DNA of 64,000 bases, taken from NCBI RefSeq assembly GCF_000378825.1, contig NZ_KB900388.1:3248425-3312424 (forward strand). Direction: 5' to 3'. A program made the position numbers and the translations under genes. This DNA is from Salinispora vitiensis (GTDB taxonomy: Bacteria; Actinomycetota; Actinomycetes; Mycobacteriales; Micromonosporaceae). Shown piece by piece: positions 34,331 to 42,402 of the stretch (positions are counted from its first letter, which is position 1; each line of letters begins with the position of its first letter). Under the pieces are notes generated by a model. That model had not been told where the DNA came from. It did not search any database and was given only the letters and a program-made list of their open reading frames with translations.

Positions 34331-34405
34331 CCGCGATCTTGCACCTCCATCCTCCGCTTCATACCCGTTCAGGGGTTTTGACCGGCAGGAGGTACAAGAT
34401 CGCGG
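34331..34405. repeat. Long inverted repeat / terminator-like palindrome
   Basis: The arms CCGCGATCTTGCACCTCC (34331-34348) and GGAGGTACAAGATCGCGG (34388-34405) pair over 18 positions with one G-T, around a 39-base loop. It lies in the 113-base gap between RidA and MBL genes, both on the minus strand. GCGATCTTG-type palindromes recur between genes in Micromonosporaceae, as far as I recall; genome-wide counting would decide whether this is a dispersed element. Confidence 0.55.
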
Positions 34406-34411
34406 CAGGAG

Positions 34412-34873
34412 CTAAGCTGCGACCTCGACGATGACCTCAACCTCGACGGGCGCGTCCAGGGGCAGCTCCGCCACCCCGACCGCGCTCCTCGCGTGCCGAC
34501 CGGCCTCACCGAAGACGGTGCCGAAGAAGTCGGAGGCGCCGTTGATGACACCGGGCTGGCCGGTGAAGCCCGGGGCACTCGCCACGAAGCCGGTCACCTT
34601 GACGATCTTGACGATCTTCGCCAGCCCGACCAACGAATTGATCGCCGCGAGCGCGTTCAGCGCGCACCGCTGGGCCAACTCCCTGGCCTGGTCGGCGGAG
34701 ACGTCAGCGCCCACCTTGCCGGTGGCGAGCAGCTTGCCCTCGGCCATCGGTAGCTGACCGGAGACGTAAACGTGCTGCCCGGACCGCACCGCCGGCAGGT
34801 AGCTGGCGACCGGAGGCACCACCTCGGGCAACTCATGCCCCAGCTCGACGAGTTTCGCGTACGGCCCGGTCAT
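34412..34873 (-). CDS. RidA-family protein
   Basis: 153 residues from the ATG at 34873, which overlaps the DUF4177 stop (ATGA). The RidA/YjgF fold is recognisable from HVYVSGQLPM, the central QRCALNALAAINSLVGL helix and the final ARSAVGVAELPLDAPVEVEVIVEVA. Typical RidA deaminates reactive enamine/imine intermediates through an Arg near the C-terminal strand; here that position reads AELPLDAPVEVE without the usual Arg-x-x-x-P context, so this belongs to a divergent (Rid-group) branch and catalysis is uncertain. Confidence 0.85.
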   Translation of the reverse strand: MTGPYAKLVELGHELPEVVPPVASYLPAVRSGQHVYVSGQLPMAEGKLLATGKVGADVSADQARELAQRCALNALAAINSLVGLAKIVKIVKVTGFVASAPGFTGQPGVINGASDFFGTVFGEAGRHARSAVGVAELPLDAPVEVEVIVEVAA

Positions 34874-35025
34874 GCCTTGGGCCGCTTCAGGTAGGCGACG
34901 AGTTGCTCCGGGTTCGGGCCGGGAACCACGGATACCAGTTCCCAGCCGTCCTCGCCCCAGTTGTCGAGGATCTGCTTGGTCGCATGGACCAGCAGCGGGA
35001 CCGTGGCGTACTCCCACTTCTGCAT
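34870..35025 (-). CDS. DUF4177 small protein
   Basis: 51 residues from the ATG at 35025 (MQKWEYATVPLL), with GGAG-rich sequence upstream. The compact pattern KWEYATVPL...LDNWGEDGWELVSVVPGP is the DUF4177 signature. It is translationally coupled to RidA. The same tiny gene lies in the equivalent place in mycobacteria. Function unknown. Confidence 0.85.
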   Translation of the reverse strand: MQKWEYATVPLLVHATKQILDNWGEDGWELVSVVPGPNPEQLVAYLKRPKA

Positions 35026-35073
35026 CGCTGGAAGGCTCTCTTTCCTGGAGTGCGGTTCTTTCCAGGGCACAGC

Positions 35074-35463
35074 CTACGGTCCGACGACGACCTGGGGCGC
35101 GGGACGTTGCTCGGCCACCGCCTCCCCGCACGAGCCAACGTGGTCATAGGGCCGTGGGCAGCGGGACCGGTCCAGCAGCGGCAGGTCACAGAAGACCCGG
35201 TGCCGGTTGTTCTGGTCATCCGCCGTGGAGACCGTGGTCTCCCCGGCGTCCACCGCACCGAGGAAGCTCAACGAGGTGGCGATCGTGCCCGCCAGCGCGA
35301 CAGCGGCGGCGTGGTCCGCGACCCGGACCGGAAGATGCACCACGTAGCCCGGCTCCTCCTCGTCGCGAGGCGGCAGGGCAGGCTGGTCCGGGACACCCCC
35401 GGGGGCCGGCAGCCGGATCGCGGCCGGGAGTTGGGTCCGGCGGGTGTTCTCCACGTCGTGCAT
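35074..35463 (-). CDS. Small hypothetical protein
   Basis: 129 residues from the ATG at 35463, chosen because GGAGG lies 7 bases upstream; a much longer open frame beyond it is composition-driven. The sequence has no membrane segment. It contains AVALAGTIATSLSFLGAVDAGETTVSTAD and a C-terminal patch with two spaced cysteines (HRVFCDLPLLDRSRCP and SCGEAV). I do not recognise a family. It ends 48 bases before the DUF4177 gene on the same strand. Confidence 0.5.
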   Translation of the reverse strand: MHDVENTRRTQLPAAIRLPAPGGVPDQPALPPRDEEEPGYVVHLPVRVADHAAAVALAGTIATSLSFLGAVDAGETTVSTADDQNNRHRVFCDLPLLDRSRCPRPYDHVGSCGEAVAEQRPAPQVVVGP

Positions 35464-35777
35464 GCCCTTGCCTCCGGCGGTTTGTACCTGATCGTGCCCA
35501 CGCCGCTCGGCCCGGCCCACGGCCCGATCCCGGCACCATCGGAACGTAGGCTGCTGTTCGACGCCCGCCAACAGGACGCGCGGCATTCCGACCGCCAAGT
35601 CACATATGCGACACCTGCTCCGGCGGAATACGGACAACATCCGGGAGTCGACGGGCCTGGGCGGAACCGGCTCCCTGCCAATGGCCGGGCCAACCGCTAC
35701 CCTTCCGGTCGTAACCGGCGGCCAACCGCCACCCGTCGCCTCGCCGAGCCGACGCAGTCCCACCCCCCGGGGGAGCG
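35464..35777. other. Divergent intergenic region, nothing specific recognised
   Basis: 314 bases between divergent genes. It must hold promoters for both sides, but no convincing -35/-10 pair, repeat or RNA structure was seen by eye; open frames crossing it look like high-G+C artefacts. Confidence 0.4.
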
Positions 35778-36413
35778 ATGTCCCAGTCAGCCAGCGACGA
35801 TCCGACCCATCAGCCCGATCACCCGACCGCACCGGCCGCACCCCCCGCACCACCGAACCCGTCGGCATACCCCCCACCCGACGCCCCCGACGCACCACCA
35901 AACCCGTCGGCATACCCCGCGCCCCCCGCCCCCTATCCCCCGGAGCAGCAGAGTCCGGCGCCCCGCCGCCGACGCGGATTCCTGATCGCGTCGATCGCCC
36001 TTGCGGTGACCCTGGTGCTCTGCGTCGGCGGCGGGGTCGCCGCATTCCTGGTGCTGCGTCCCATGGAGGAGGGCCCGGGCGCCGAGGAGCCCCGGGTCGC
36101 CGTGGATGAGTTCCTCACCGCCGTCTACCAGGACCGCGACGCGGCCCAGGCGTCGAGCCTGGTCTGCTCGGCCGCCCGGGATCGGGACAAGATCTCCGCG
36201 AAGGTCGCCGAGGTGGAGAAGTACGCGGCCGACTACGAGAAGCCGCACTTCCGGTGGAGCCCCCCGAAGGTCGAAAAGCAGACCAAGGGCGAAGCCAGCG
36301 TGACCACCACGGTCACCATGACCACCGCCGACGAGCACGCCGCCGAACTGCCCCTGCGCCTCACCGTGATCTGGACCGAAGGTTGGCGGGTCTGTGAGGT
36401 CGCCGGCGGGTGA
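35778..36413 (+). CDS. Proline-rich single-pass membrane protein with DUF4878-like outer domain
   Basis: 211 residues. The first ~65 residues are Pro/Ala-rich with repeated PPNPSAYP units, then RRRRG and a transmembrane helix (about 69-91), then an outer domain of ~115 residues (VAVDEFLTAVYQDRDAAQASSLVC, final VIWTEGWRVCEV) with two cysteines that could pair. This resembles secreted DUF4878/lumazine-like folds found on actinobacterial membrane proteins. Function unknown. The next gene starts 20 bases later. Confidence 0.7.
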   Translation: MSQSASDDPTHQPDHPTAPAAPPAPPNPSAYPPPDAPDAPPNPSAYPAPPAPYPPEQQSPAPRRRRGFLIASIALAVTLVLCVGGGVAAFLVLRPMEEGPGAEEPRVAVDEFLTAVYQDRDAAQASSLVCSAARDRDKISAKVAEVEKYAADYEKPHFRWSPPKVEKQTKGEASVTTTVTMTTADEHAAELPLRLTVIWTEGWRVCEVAGG

Positions 36414-36433
36414 CGCCTGGTTAGGCTCGACGG

Positions 36434-37411
36434 GTGGGAGCAGCACAGCGACCGGCCGAGCCGGCCGGCACCGAGTGGCCGGCCCGCCTTCACGTGGTGA
36501 CCGGCAAGGGCGGCACCGGCAAGACCAGCGTCGCCGCCGCCCTCGCCCTCGCCCTCGCCACCGGGGGCCGGCGCACCCTGCTGGTCGAGGTCGAGGGACG
36601 GCAGGGCATCGCCCAGCTCTTCGGCACCGACCCGTTCCCCTACGCCGAGCGGCACCTGACCGACGCCGCGGGCGGCGGCGAGGTGCGGGCTCTCGCCGTG
36701 GACGCGGAGGAGGCCCTGCTCGAGTACCTGGACATGTTCTACAAGCTCGCCGGCGCCGGCCGGGCGCTGCGCAAGCTGGGCGCCATCGACTTCGCCACCA
36801 CCATCGCCCCGGGGCTGCGCGACGTGCTGCTGACCGGCAAGGTGAAGGAGGCCACCACCCGCACGCAGGGCCAGCAGCGGGTGTACGACGCGGTGGTGTT
36901 GGACGCCCCGCCCACCGGGCGGATCGCGCGGTTCCTCAATGTCACCGCCGAGACCGCACGGTTGGCCCGGGTGGGGCCGATCAAAACTCAGAGCGAGGGG
37001 GTCGCCGCGCTGCTGCGCTCCCCGATGACCGCCGTGCACGTGGTGACGCTCCTTGAGGAGATGCCGGTCCAGGAGACCGCGGACGCCATCGCCGACTTCG
37101 CCACGCTGGGTTTCCCGGTCGGACGGATCATCGTCAACGCCACCCGCCCACCGGCACCGGTCAACGCCGCGATCACCGCGGCGGAGCTCACCGCCGGGTT
37201 GCTCGCCGCCGGGCTGCCCGCCGACGAGGCCACCGTCTCCGGCCTGGCGACCGAGGCGCGCGACCAGTCAGTCCGCCGCGACCTGGAGGACTCGCTCCGG
37301 ACCGAGCTGGCCGAGTTGGGCCTGCCGCTGGTCGAGCTGCCGCTGCTGCCCGACGGGGTGGACCGGGCGGGTCTGGATCTGCTGGCCGCGGCGCTCGTCC
37401 GAGCGGCTTGA
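36434..37411 (+). CDS. Get3/ArsA-like ATPase A (Rv3679-like)
   Basis: 325 residues from a GTG. The deviant Walker A of the ArsA/Get3 family is VVTGKGGTGKTS near residue 22-33; VVLDAPPTGRI is the A-loop/switch region. It pairs with the following ATPase, as in M. tuberculosis Rv3679-Rv3680, whose products are reported to act together. No arsenite-binding cysteines are visible, so arsenic transport is unlikely despite the family name. Confidence 0.9.
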   Translation: MGAAQRPAEPAGTEWPARLHVVTGKGGTGKTSVAAALALALATGGRRTLLVEVEGRQGIAQLFGTDPFPYAERHLTDAAGGGEVRALAVDAEEALLEYLDMFYKLAGAGRALRKLGAIDFATTIAPGLRDVLLTGKVKEATTRTQGQQRVYDAVVLDAPPTGRIARFLNVTAETARLARVGPIKTQSEGVAALLRSPMTAVHVVTLLEEMPVQETADAIADFATLGFPVGRIIVNATRPPAPVNAAITAAELTAGLLAAGLPADEATVSGLATEARDQSVRRDLEDSLRTELAELGLPLVELPLLPDGVDRAGLDLLAAALVRAA

Positions 37412-37437
37412 GGCACTCCTCCGGCTCGGGAGCGTTG

Positions 37438-38619
37438 GTGAACCGGGCCCGATACGCTCGATTGGTGCCTTCCGACGACGCGGCGCCGCCGCTGGACGTT
37501 GACCGGATCCTCGCCGATCCCGGCGTACGGATCGTGGTCTGCTGCGGGGCGGGCGGGGTGGGCAAGACGACCACCGCCGCCGCGCTCGCGCTTCGGGCCG
37601 CGGAGGAGCACGGTCGCCGCACGGTGGTGCTCACCATCGACCCGGCGCACCGGCTGGCCCAGTCGCTGGGGCTTACCGAGCTGGACAACACTCCACGCCA
37701 GGTCAAGGGGATCAACGTCGAGGCCAGCGGCGGTGAGCTGCACGCCATGATGCTCGACATGAAACGCACCTTCGACGACGTGGTGCTCCAGCACACTGAT
37801 CCGGCGCGGGCCGCGGAGATCTTCGCGAACCCGTTCTACGCGGCCATGAGCTCCACCTTCGCCGGCACCCAGGAGTACATGGCGATGGAGAAGCTCGGGC
37901 AGCTGCACGCCCGGGGCGAGTGGGACCTGATCGTGGTGGACACTCCGCCCTCCCGCTCGGCGTTGGATTTCCTCGACGCACCGGCTCGCCTCGCCCGCTT
38001 CCTGGACGGCCGGATGCTGCGGCTGCTGCTTGCCCCGGCCCGCACGGGCGGGCGGAGCATGTTCAGCTTCGTCACCGCCGGGTTCGGCATGTTCTCGAAG
38101 GTTGTTCAGAAGTTGTTGGGCGCCCAGTTGTTGAGTGATCTGTCCGGCTTTGTAGCCGCCCTCGATTCGATGTTCGGCGGTTTCCGCCAACGGGCGGAGC
38201 AGACCTACCGCATCCTGCAGGCCCAGGAGACGGCGTTCCTCCTGGTCGCCGCGCCGGAGCCGGACGCGGTCCGGGAGGCCGCGTACTTCGCGGGCCGGCT
38301 GCGGGCCGACCGGATGCCGCTCGCCGGGTTGGTGCTCAACCGGGTGCACCGCCCGGCAGCCCCGGAGCTCGACCCCGACGAGAGCCTGGCCGCCGCTGAC
38401 CGGCTGGCCAGGCTGGGCGGCCACGACGGCACGGCGGACGTGCTCCGGGCCCATGCCACCCTTGCCCACCAGGCCGTACGCGAACAGCGGGTGGCCGCTC
38501 GGTTCACCGCGGCGTTCCCGACCGTGCCGGTGGCCTCGGTCACCGCGCAGCCCGCCGATGTCCACGACATCGACGGGCTACGGACGATCGGTTCGCTGGC
38601 CGGCCAGGGAGATCCGTAG
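37438..38619 (+). CDS. Get3/ArsA-like ATPase B (Rv3680-like)
   Basis: 393 residues from the GTG at 37438 (GGGAG 5 bases upstream). A TTG at 37408 overlapping the previous stop and a GTG at 37465 are alternatives. Walker A is VVCCGAGGVGKTTTAAALAL; LIVVDTPPSRSALDFLDAP is the nucleotide-switch region; the insert FSFVTAGFGMFSKVVQKLLG is hydrophobic and may contact client proteins or membrane. It forms the second half of the pair described above and directly precedes, on the opposite strand, the WhiB gene. Confidence 0.88.
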   Translation: MNRARYARLVPSDDAAPPLDVDRILADPGVRIVVCCGAGGVGKTTTAAALALRAAEEHGRRTVVLTIDPAHRLAQSLGLTELDNTPRQVKGINVEASGGELHAMMLDMKRTFDDVVLQHTDPARAAEIFANPFYAAMSSTFAGTQEYMAMEKLGQLHARGEWDLIVVDTPPSRSALDFLDAPARLARFLDGRMLRLLLAPARTGGRSMFSFVTAGFGMFSKVVQKLLGAQLLSDLSGFVAALDSMFGGFRQRAEQTYRILQAQETAFLLVAAPEPDAVREAAYFAGRLRADRMPLAGLVLNRVHRPAAPELDPDESLAAADRLARLGGHDGTADVLRAHATLAHQAVREQRVAARFTAAFPTVPVASVTAQPADVHDIDGLRTIGSLAGQGDP

Positions 38620-38683
38620 CCGGCCGCGGCGCCAGGGGTTACTTACTCATCAGCCCGGCCGCGGGCGGCCAAGGGAAGACTCG

Positions 38684-39004
38684 TCAGCCAACCGTGGCGG
38701 CCAGGACCTTGTCCCGGTCGGCCTTCTCCTTGGCGTTCTTCTTCATCGCGGCCTCGAACGTCTTGCGCCAGCTGGCGACCTGCGGATGGCGGCGCAGCAA
38801 CGCCCGCCGTTCCCGTTCGGTCATGCCGCCCCACACGCCGAACTCGATCCGGTTGTCCAGCGCGTCGGCCAGGCACTCGTACCGGACTGGGCAGCTTCGG
38901 CAGATCCGCTTCGCCACGTTCTGTTCGGCGCCCTGTACGAACAACGCGTCCGGGTCCCCGTTCTGACATGCCGCCAGCGACGGCCAGTCAGTGATCATGC
39001 CCAT
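38684..39004 (-). CDS. wblA: WhiB-family iron-sulfur regulator (WhiB4/WblA type)
   Basis: 106 residues. Four cysteines for a [4Fe-4S] cluster are at 13, 35, 38 and 44 (CRSCPVRYEC), followed by the GVWGG turn (56-60) and a basic C-terminal tail (RRALLRRHP, KKNAKEKADRDK). The spacing and the DALDNRIEFGVWGGMTERERRALL block match WhiB4 of mycobacteria and WblA of Streptomyces, and the neighbours (Get3-like ATPases upstream, PBP divergent) agree. WblA is a pleiotropic regulator of development and secondary metabolism in Streptomyces; WhiB4 responds to redox state. The ATG at 39004 is preferred over the one at 38998 because of the GGGGGG upstream. Confidence 0.92.
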   Translation of the reverse strand: MGMITDWPSLAACQNGDPDALFVQGAEQNVAKRICRSCPVRYECLADALDNRIEFGVWGGMTERERRALLRRHPQVASWRKTFEAAMKKNAKEKADRDKVLAATVG

Positions 39005-39409
39005 CTGTACACGTCCCCCCTTGCAGTACTACCGACCCCATCGCGGACCAGCCGGCTGTTTTCCCCCCGATCGCCCGCCGACCTCCCCCAAGGCGGCACG
39101 GACGACCTGTGGCGCTGTCGCCGCTCCCATCATGCTCTGTAGCTGCCTGATTACGCAACGTTGTCGGCAAAATCCATTATTCCGGACACTCCCGGCTTAC
39201 CGGGCTGGCTGGCGCCCGCATACCCCACCGAGGTCCACGAAAACGTTGGACGCCCATCCCACGCCATGAGGAGACTCGGCGACGCCTGGTCCGCAACCGC
39301 CTACCGGGGGTCGTGCGTTTAACACAACGAGGAGGGCGTGCGCAGGAAATGGGGAAAAGCCGCCCCGCGCCGCTCGCCACCGGTTCGCTACCCTGTCGAG
39401 GTGACCTGG
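39005..39409. other. Divergent promoter region between wblA and the PBP gene
   Basis: 405 bases. Long upstream regions are usual for WhiB genes. No clear promoter hexamers or repeats could be assigned by eye; the PBP frame stays open back to a GTG at 39338, so the coding boundary on that side is uncertain. Confidence 0.4.
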
Positions 39410-41848
39410 ATGCGGAAACGTGATCATAATGTGCTGACCAACGCCGCATCGCTGCTCGTCTGTGGCTTACTCGCCGGAGTGGTGGTCGCCGCGGCGGCCT
39501 TCCCAGCGGTGGCACTGTCCGGGCTGGCCGCGAAGGCCGGCGCCGAAACCTTCGACGCCCTCCCCTCCGAGCTGGCCGTCGGCACCGGGCCCCAGATAAG
39601 CCACCTGCTCGCCGCCGACGGCAAGACACCGTTGGCCACGATGTACGACGAGAACCGCCGCGACATCGCCAAAATCGAGGACCTCGCGCCGGCCATGAAG
39701 GATGCGATCCTCGCCGCCGAGGACCACGACTTCTACGAACACAACGGAGTCGACCTCAACGGCGTCGCCCGGGCCTTCATCAACAACAGCCAGGAGGGCG
39801 CCCACCAGCAGGGCGCCTCCACGCTGACGATGCAGTACGTCCGGCTCGCCATCGCGTACTCGGCGACCCACCCCGCCGACGTGGTCGCGGCCACCGAGGA
39901 CACCACCGCCCGCAAGCTGCGCGAGATGCGCTACGCCGTGCAGATCGAGAAGGAGTTCTCCAAGGACGAGATCCTGCGGCGCTACCTCAACATCGCCTCG
40001 TTCGGCAACGGCGCCTACGGCATCCACGCCGCCAGCCAGGTCTACTTCGCCAAGCCGCCGAGCAAGCTCACCATCGCCGAGGCGGCGCTCCTCGCCGGCC
40101 TAGTCAAAGCCCCCAGCACGTTGGACCCGACCACGCCCAGCGGCTACCCGAGCGCACTGGACCGGCGCGACTACGTCCTCGACAACATGGTGAAGATCAA
40201 AGCCATCAGCGCGGAGGAGGCCGAGGAGGCCAAGGCCAGCAAGCCGAAGATCGTCGGCAAGCGGGCGCCGAACGGCTGCGTTGACACCAACACGCAGGAG
40301 TGGGGATTCTTCTGCGACTACTTCTACCGCTGGTGGATGGAGCAGGAGGCGTTCGGCTCCACCTCGTACGACCGGGAGCGGCTACTCAAGAGCGGCGGCT
40401 TCGAGATCACCACCACGCTGGAGCCCCAGGTCCAGCAGGCCGCCGACGAGGCGGTACGGAAGAACCTCCCCGCCACCAGTAAGGCCGCGCGGATGCTCGC
40501 CGTGGTCGAGCCCGGCACCGGCCGGGTGCGCGCCCTCTCCACCAACCGCGACTACCAGCTCGACGACCCGGACAACCCGGAGAACAAGCCACACAGCAAC
40601 CCGGCGAAACGCGAAACCGGGGCGCTCGGCAACTATCCCAACACCGTCAACCCGCTCCTCACCGGCGGTGACGGCATCACCGGCTACCAGGCCGGCTCGA
40701 CCTTCAAGATCTTCACGGTGGTGGCCGCGCTGGAGAAGAGCATCCCGCTCAGCCACACCATCAACGCTGAGCATCGGTTCCGGTCCGACTACAGGATCGA
40801 CAAGAACAGCCCCGCCGCCTGCGACGGCCCCTACTACTGCCCGGAGAACGCAAACCTCAGCATGGCCGGCGTGCACAACATGTGGAGCGCGTTCGGAAAA
40901 TCGGTGAACACCTACTTCGTCCCCCTCCAGCAGCAGGTGGGGGCGGACAAGGTGGTCGAGGCCGCCAAGAAGCTCGGCATCACCTTCCGGAGCCAGGAGG
41001 ACCTCGATCTGGAGAAAGACGCTGACGGTTGGGGTGCCTTCACCCTCGGCGTCTCCCAGACCACGCCGCTGGAGCTGGCCAACGCGTACGCCACCCTCGG
41101 CGCCGAAGGACTGTACTGCGAGCCGATCCCGGTGCAGGAGATCCGCGACCCGGCCGGCAACAAGCTCGACATCGCCAGCCCCCGCTGCGAGCAGCGGATC
41201 AGCACCGAGGTGGCCCGCGCCGCCGTGGACGCCGCCCGCTGCCCCGTCGGCGACAAGTCGTCCACGACGAAGTGCGGCGGCTCGCCGACCGCCGGCAACG
41301 TGCGGGGCATCGTTGACGCCCCGGTCGCCGGCAAGTCCGGCACCACCGACGGGGAAAAGACCGCGTCCCTGGTCGCGATGACCAAGCAGTACGCGGTCGC
41401 CGGCATCATGGCCGACCCAGACTGGCCGCAGACCACCCAGCGAATGGGTCACGACGACCCCGACGGCATCAACCCACCCGTGTACGAGACGCTGCGCGAC
41501 GCGATGAAGGGCAAGCCCAGGGTCGACTTCACCCCGCCGGAGAACAAGCTCCGCTACGGCGACCAGCGGTCGATCCCGAGCGTCAAGTGCGTCAGCGTGG
41601 AGAAGGCGAAGTCCCGCATCACCAAGGCCGGATTCGCGGTGTTCGTCTCGACGAACCGGGTCGAGTCGAGCTGCCCGGCCGGCACCGCCGCCGGGACCAG
41701 CCCGACCGGCCGTACCGCCAAGGGCAGCGTCGTCACCATCAAGGTCAGCTCCGGCCCGGCCCCGGAGCCGGAGCCGACCAAGCCCACCGAGCCGGCCGAA
41801 CCGACCGGGCAGCCCGACGGCAGACCGACGGAACGCCCCGCCGACTAG
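39410..41848 (+). CDS. ponA2: Class A penicillin-binding protein with PASTA domain (PonA2-like)
   Basis: 812 residues from the ATG at 39410 (GAGG 9 bases upstream); GTGs at 39401 and 39338 are in frame and possible. One transmembrane helix (about 10-35) anchors a family-51 glycosyltransferase (EDHDFYEHNG near 104-113, QGASTLTMQYVR) and a transpeptidase with the serine motif GSTFK (Ser about 430), SVN (about 498) and KSGTT (about 641). A PASTA domain (SVKCVSVEKAKSRITKAGFAV) and a Pro/Glu/Thr-rich tail finish the protein. It polymerises and cross-links peptidoglycan at the cell surface. The adjacency to WhiB and metallophosphoesterase genes matches the conserved actinobacterial order. Confidence 0.93.
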   Translation: MRKRDHNVLTNAASLLVCGLLAGVVVAAAAFPAVALSGLAAKAGAETFDALPSELAVGTGPQISHLLAADGKTPLATMYDENRRDIAKIEDLAPAMKDAILAAEDHDFYEHNGVDLNGVARAFINNSQEGAHQQGASTLTMQYVRLAIAYSATHPADVVAATEDTTARKLREMRYAVQIEKEFSKDEILRRYLNIASFGNGAYGIHAASQVYFAKPPSKLTIAEAALLAGLVKAPSTLDPTTPSGYPSALDRRDYVLDNMVKIKAISAEEAEEAKASKPKIVGKRAPNGCVDTNTQEWGFFCDYFYRWWMEQEAFGSTSYDRERLLKSGGFEITTTLEPQVQQAADEAVRKNLPATSKAARMLAVVEPGTGRVRALSTNRDYQLDDPDNPENKPHSNPAKRETGALGNYPNTVNPLLTGGDGITGYQAGSTFKIFTVVAALEKSIPLSHTINAEHRFRSDYRIDKNSPAACDGPYYCPENANLSMAGVHNMWSAFGKSVNTYFVPLQQQVGADKVVEAAKKLGITFRSQEDLDLEKDADGWGAFTLGVSQTTPLELANAYATLGAEGLYCEPIPVQEIRDPAGNKLDIASPRCEQRISTEVARAAVDAARCPVGDKSSTTKCGGSPTAGNVRGIVDAPVAGKSGTTDGEKTASLVAMTKQYAVAGIMADPDWPQTTQRMGHDDPDGINPPVYETLRDAMKGKPRVDFTPPENKLRYGDQRSIPSVKCVSVEKAKSRITKAGFAVFVSTNRVESSCPAGTAAGTSPTGRTAKGSVVTIKVSSGPAPEPEPTKPTEPAEPTGQPDGRPTERPAD

Positions 41849-41866
41849 CGGTTCACTGAGACGTCA

Positions 41867-41903
41867 AAGGGGCGGCCACCTCGATCGCGGGTGGCCGCCC
41901 CTT
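41867..41903. terminator. Bidirectional hairpin terminator
   Basis: AAGGGGCGGCCACC and GGTGGCCGCCCCTT form a 14-bp perfect stem around a 9-base loop between the converging PBP and YqeY-like genes. Confidence 0.8.
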
Positions 41904-41921
41904 CGCGTACGCGGAGCCAGG

Positions 41922-42377
41922 TCAGCTGGCGAGCTGCCGGCGTACCTCGGCGGCGACCCGTCCCCCGGCGGCCTGGCCGGCCACCGCGGCCTGGGCGGCC
42001 TTCATCGCCGGGCCCATCTGCCCCATGCCGGTGAAACCACCCACGGTCAGGGCGGTCCGGACCGCCTCTGCCAGTTCGTCGTCGGAGAGCTGGCTCGGCA
42101 GGTACCGCTCCAGCACCACACCCTCAGCGGTCTCCTTCGCGGCCTGCTCGTCGCGGCCGGCCTCGGCGAAGGCGGCAGCCGCCTCCCGGCGCTTCTTCGC
42201 CTCCTTGCCTAGGAGGGCGAGCACCTCCTCGTCACCGAGCTCCCGCTTGGCCTGACCGGCGACCTCGGCCGCGCCGACGGCGGCCAGCGCCATCCGCAGC
42301 GTGGAGGTGGTCATCTCGTCACGTGCCTTCAGCGCGGCCCGCATGTCCGTGGTGAGGCGGTCCTTCAAGGTACCCAT
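41922..42377 (-). CDS. GatB/YqeY domain protein
   Basis: 151 residues, almost entirely the helical YqeY domain: LKDRLTTDMRAALKARDEMTTSTLRMALAAV at the start, AKKRREAAAAFAEAGR in the middle, YLPSQLSDDEL and the final GRVAAEVRRQL. The fold resembles the tRNA-binding tail of the GatB amidotransferase subunit, but stand-alone YqeY proteins have no proven function. Its start lies 25 bases from the divergent phosphoesterase gene. Confidence 0.9.
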   Translation of the reverse strand: MGTLKDRLTTDMRAALKARDEMTTSTLRMALAAVGAAEVAGQAKRELGDEEVLALLGKEAKKRREAAAAFAEAGRDEQAAKETAEGVVLERYLPSQLSDDELAEAVRTALTVGGFTGMGQMGPAMKAAQAAVAGQAAGGRVAAEVRRQLAS

Positions 42378-42402
42378 GGACGGTCAAACTACTCTGTCAG
42401 CC

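Noticed and set aside
34900..35985. 360-codon plus-strand frame across DUF4177 and the small hypothetical gene
   Set aside because: Antisense to the well-supported DUF4177 gene and ends in low-complexity His/Pro/Thr sequence antisense-shifted to the Pro-rich membrane protein.
36434..38619. Arsenite efflux genes (arsA)
   Set aside because: The family name misleads: no arsenite-binding cysteine triad and no ArsB nearby, and the gene order matches the Get3-like Rv3679-Rv3680 pair.
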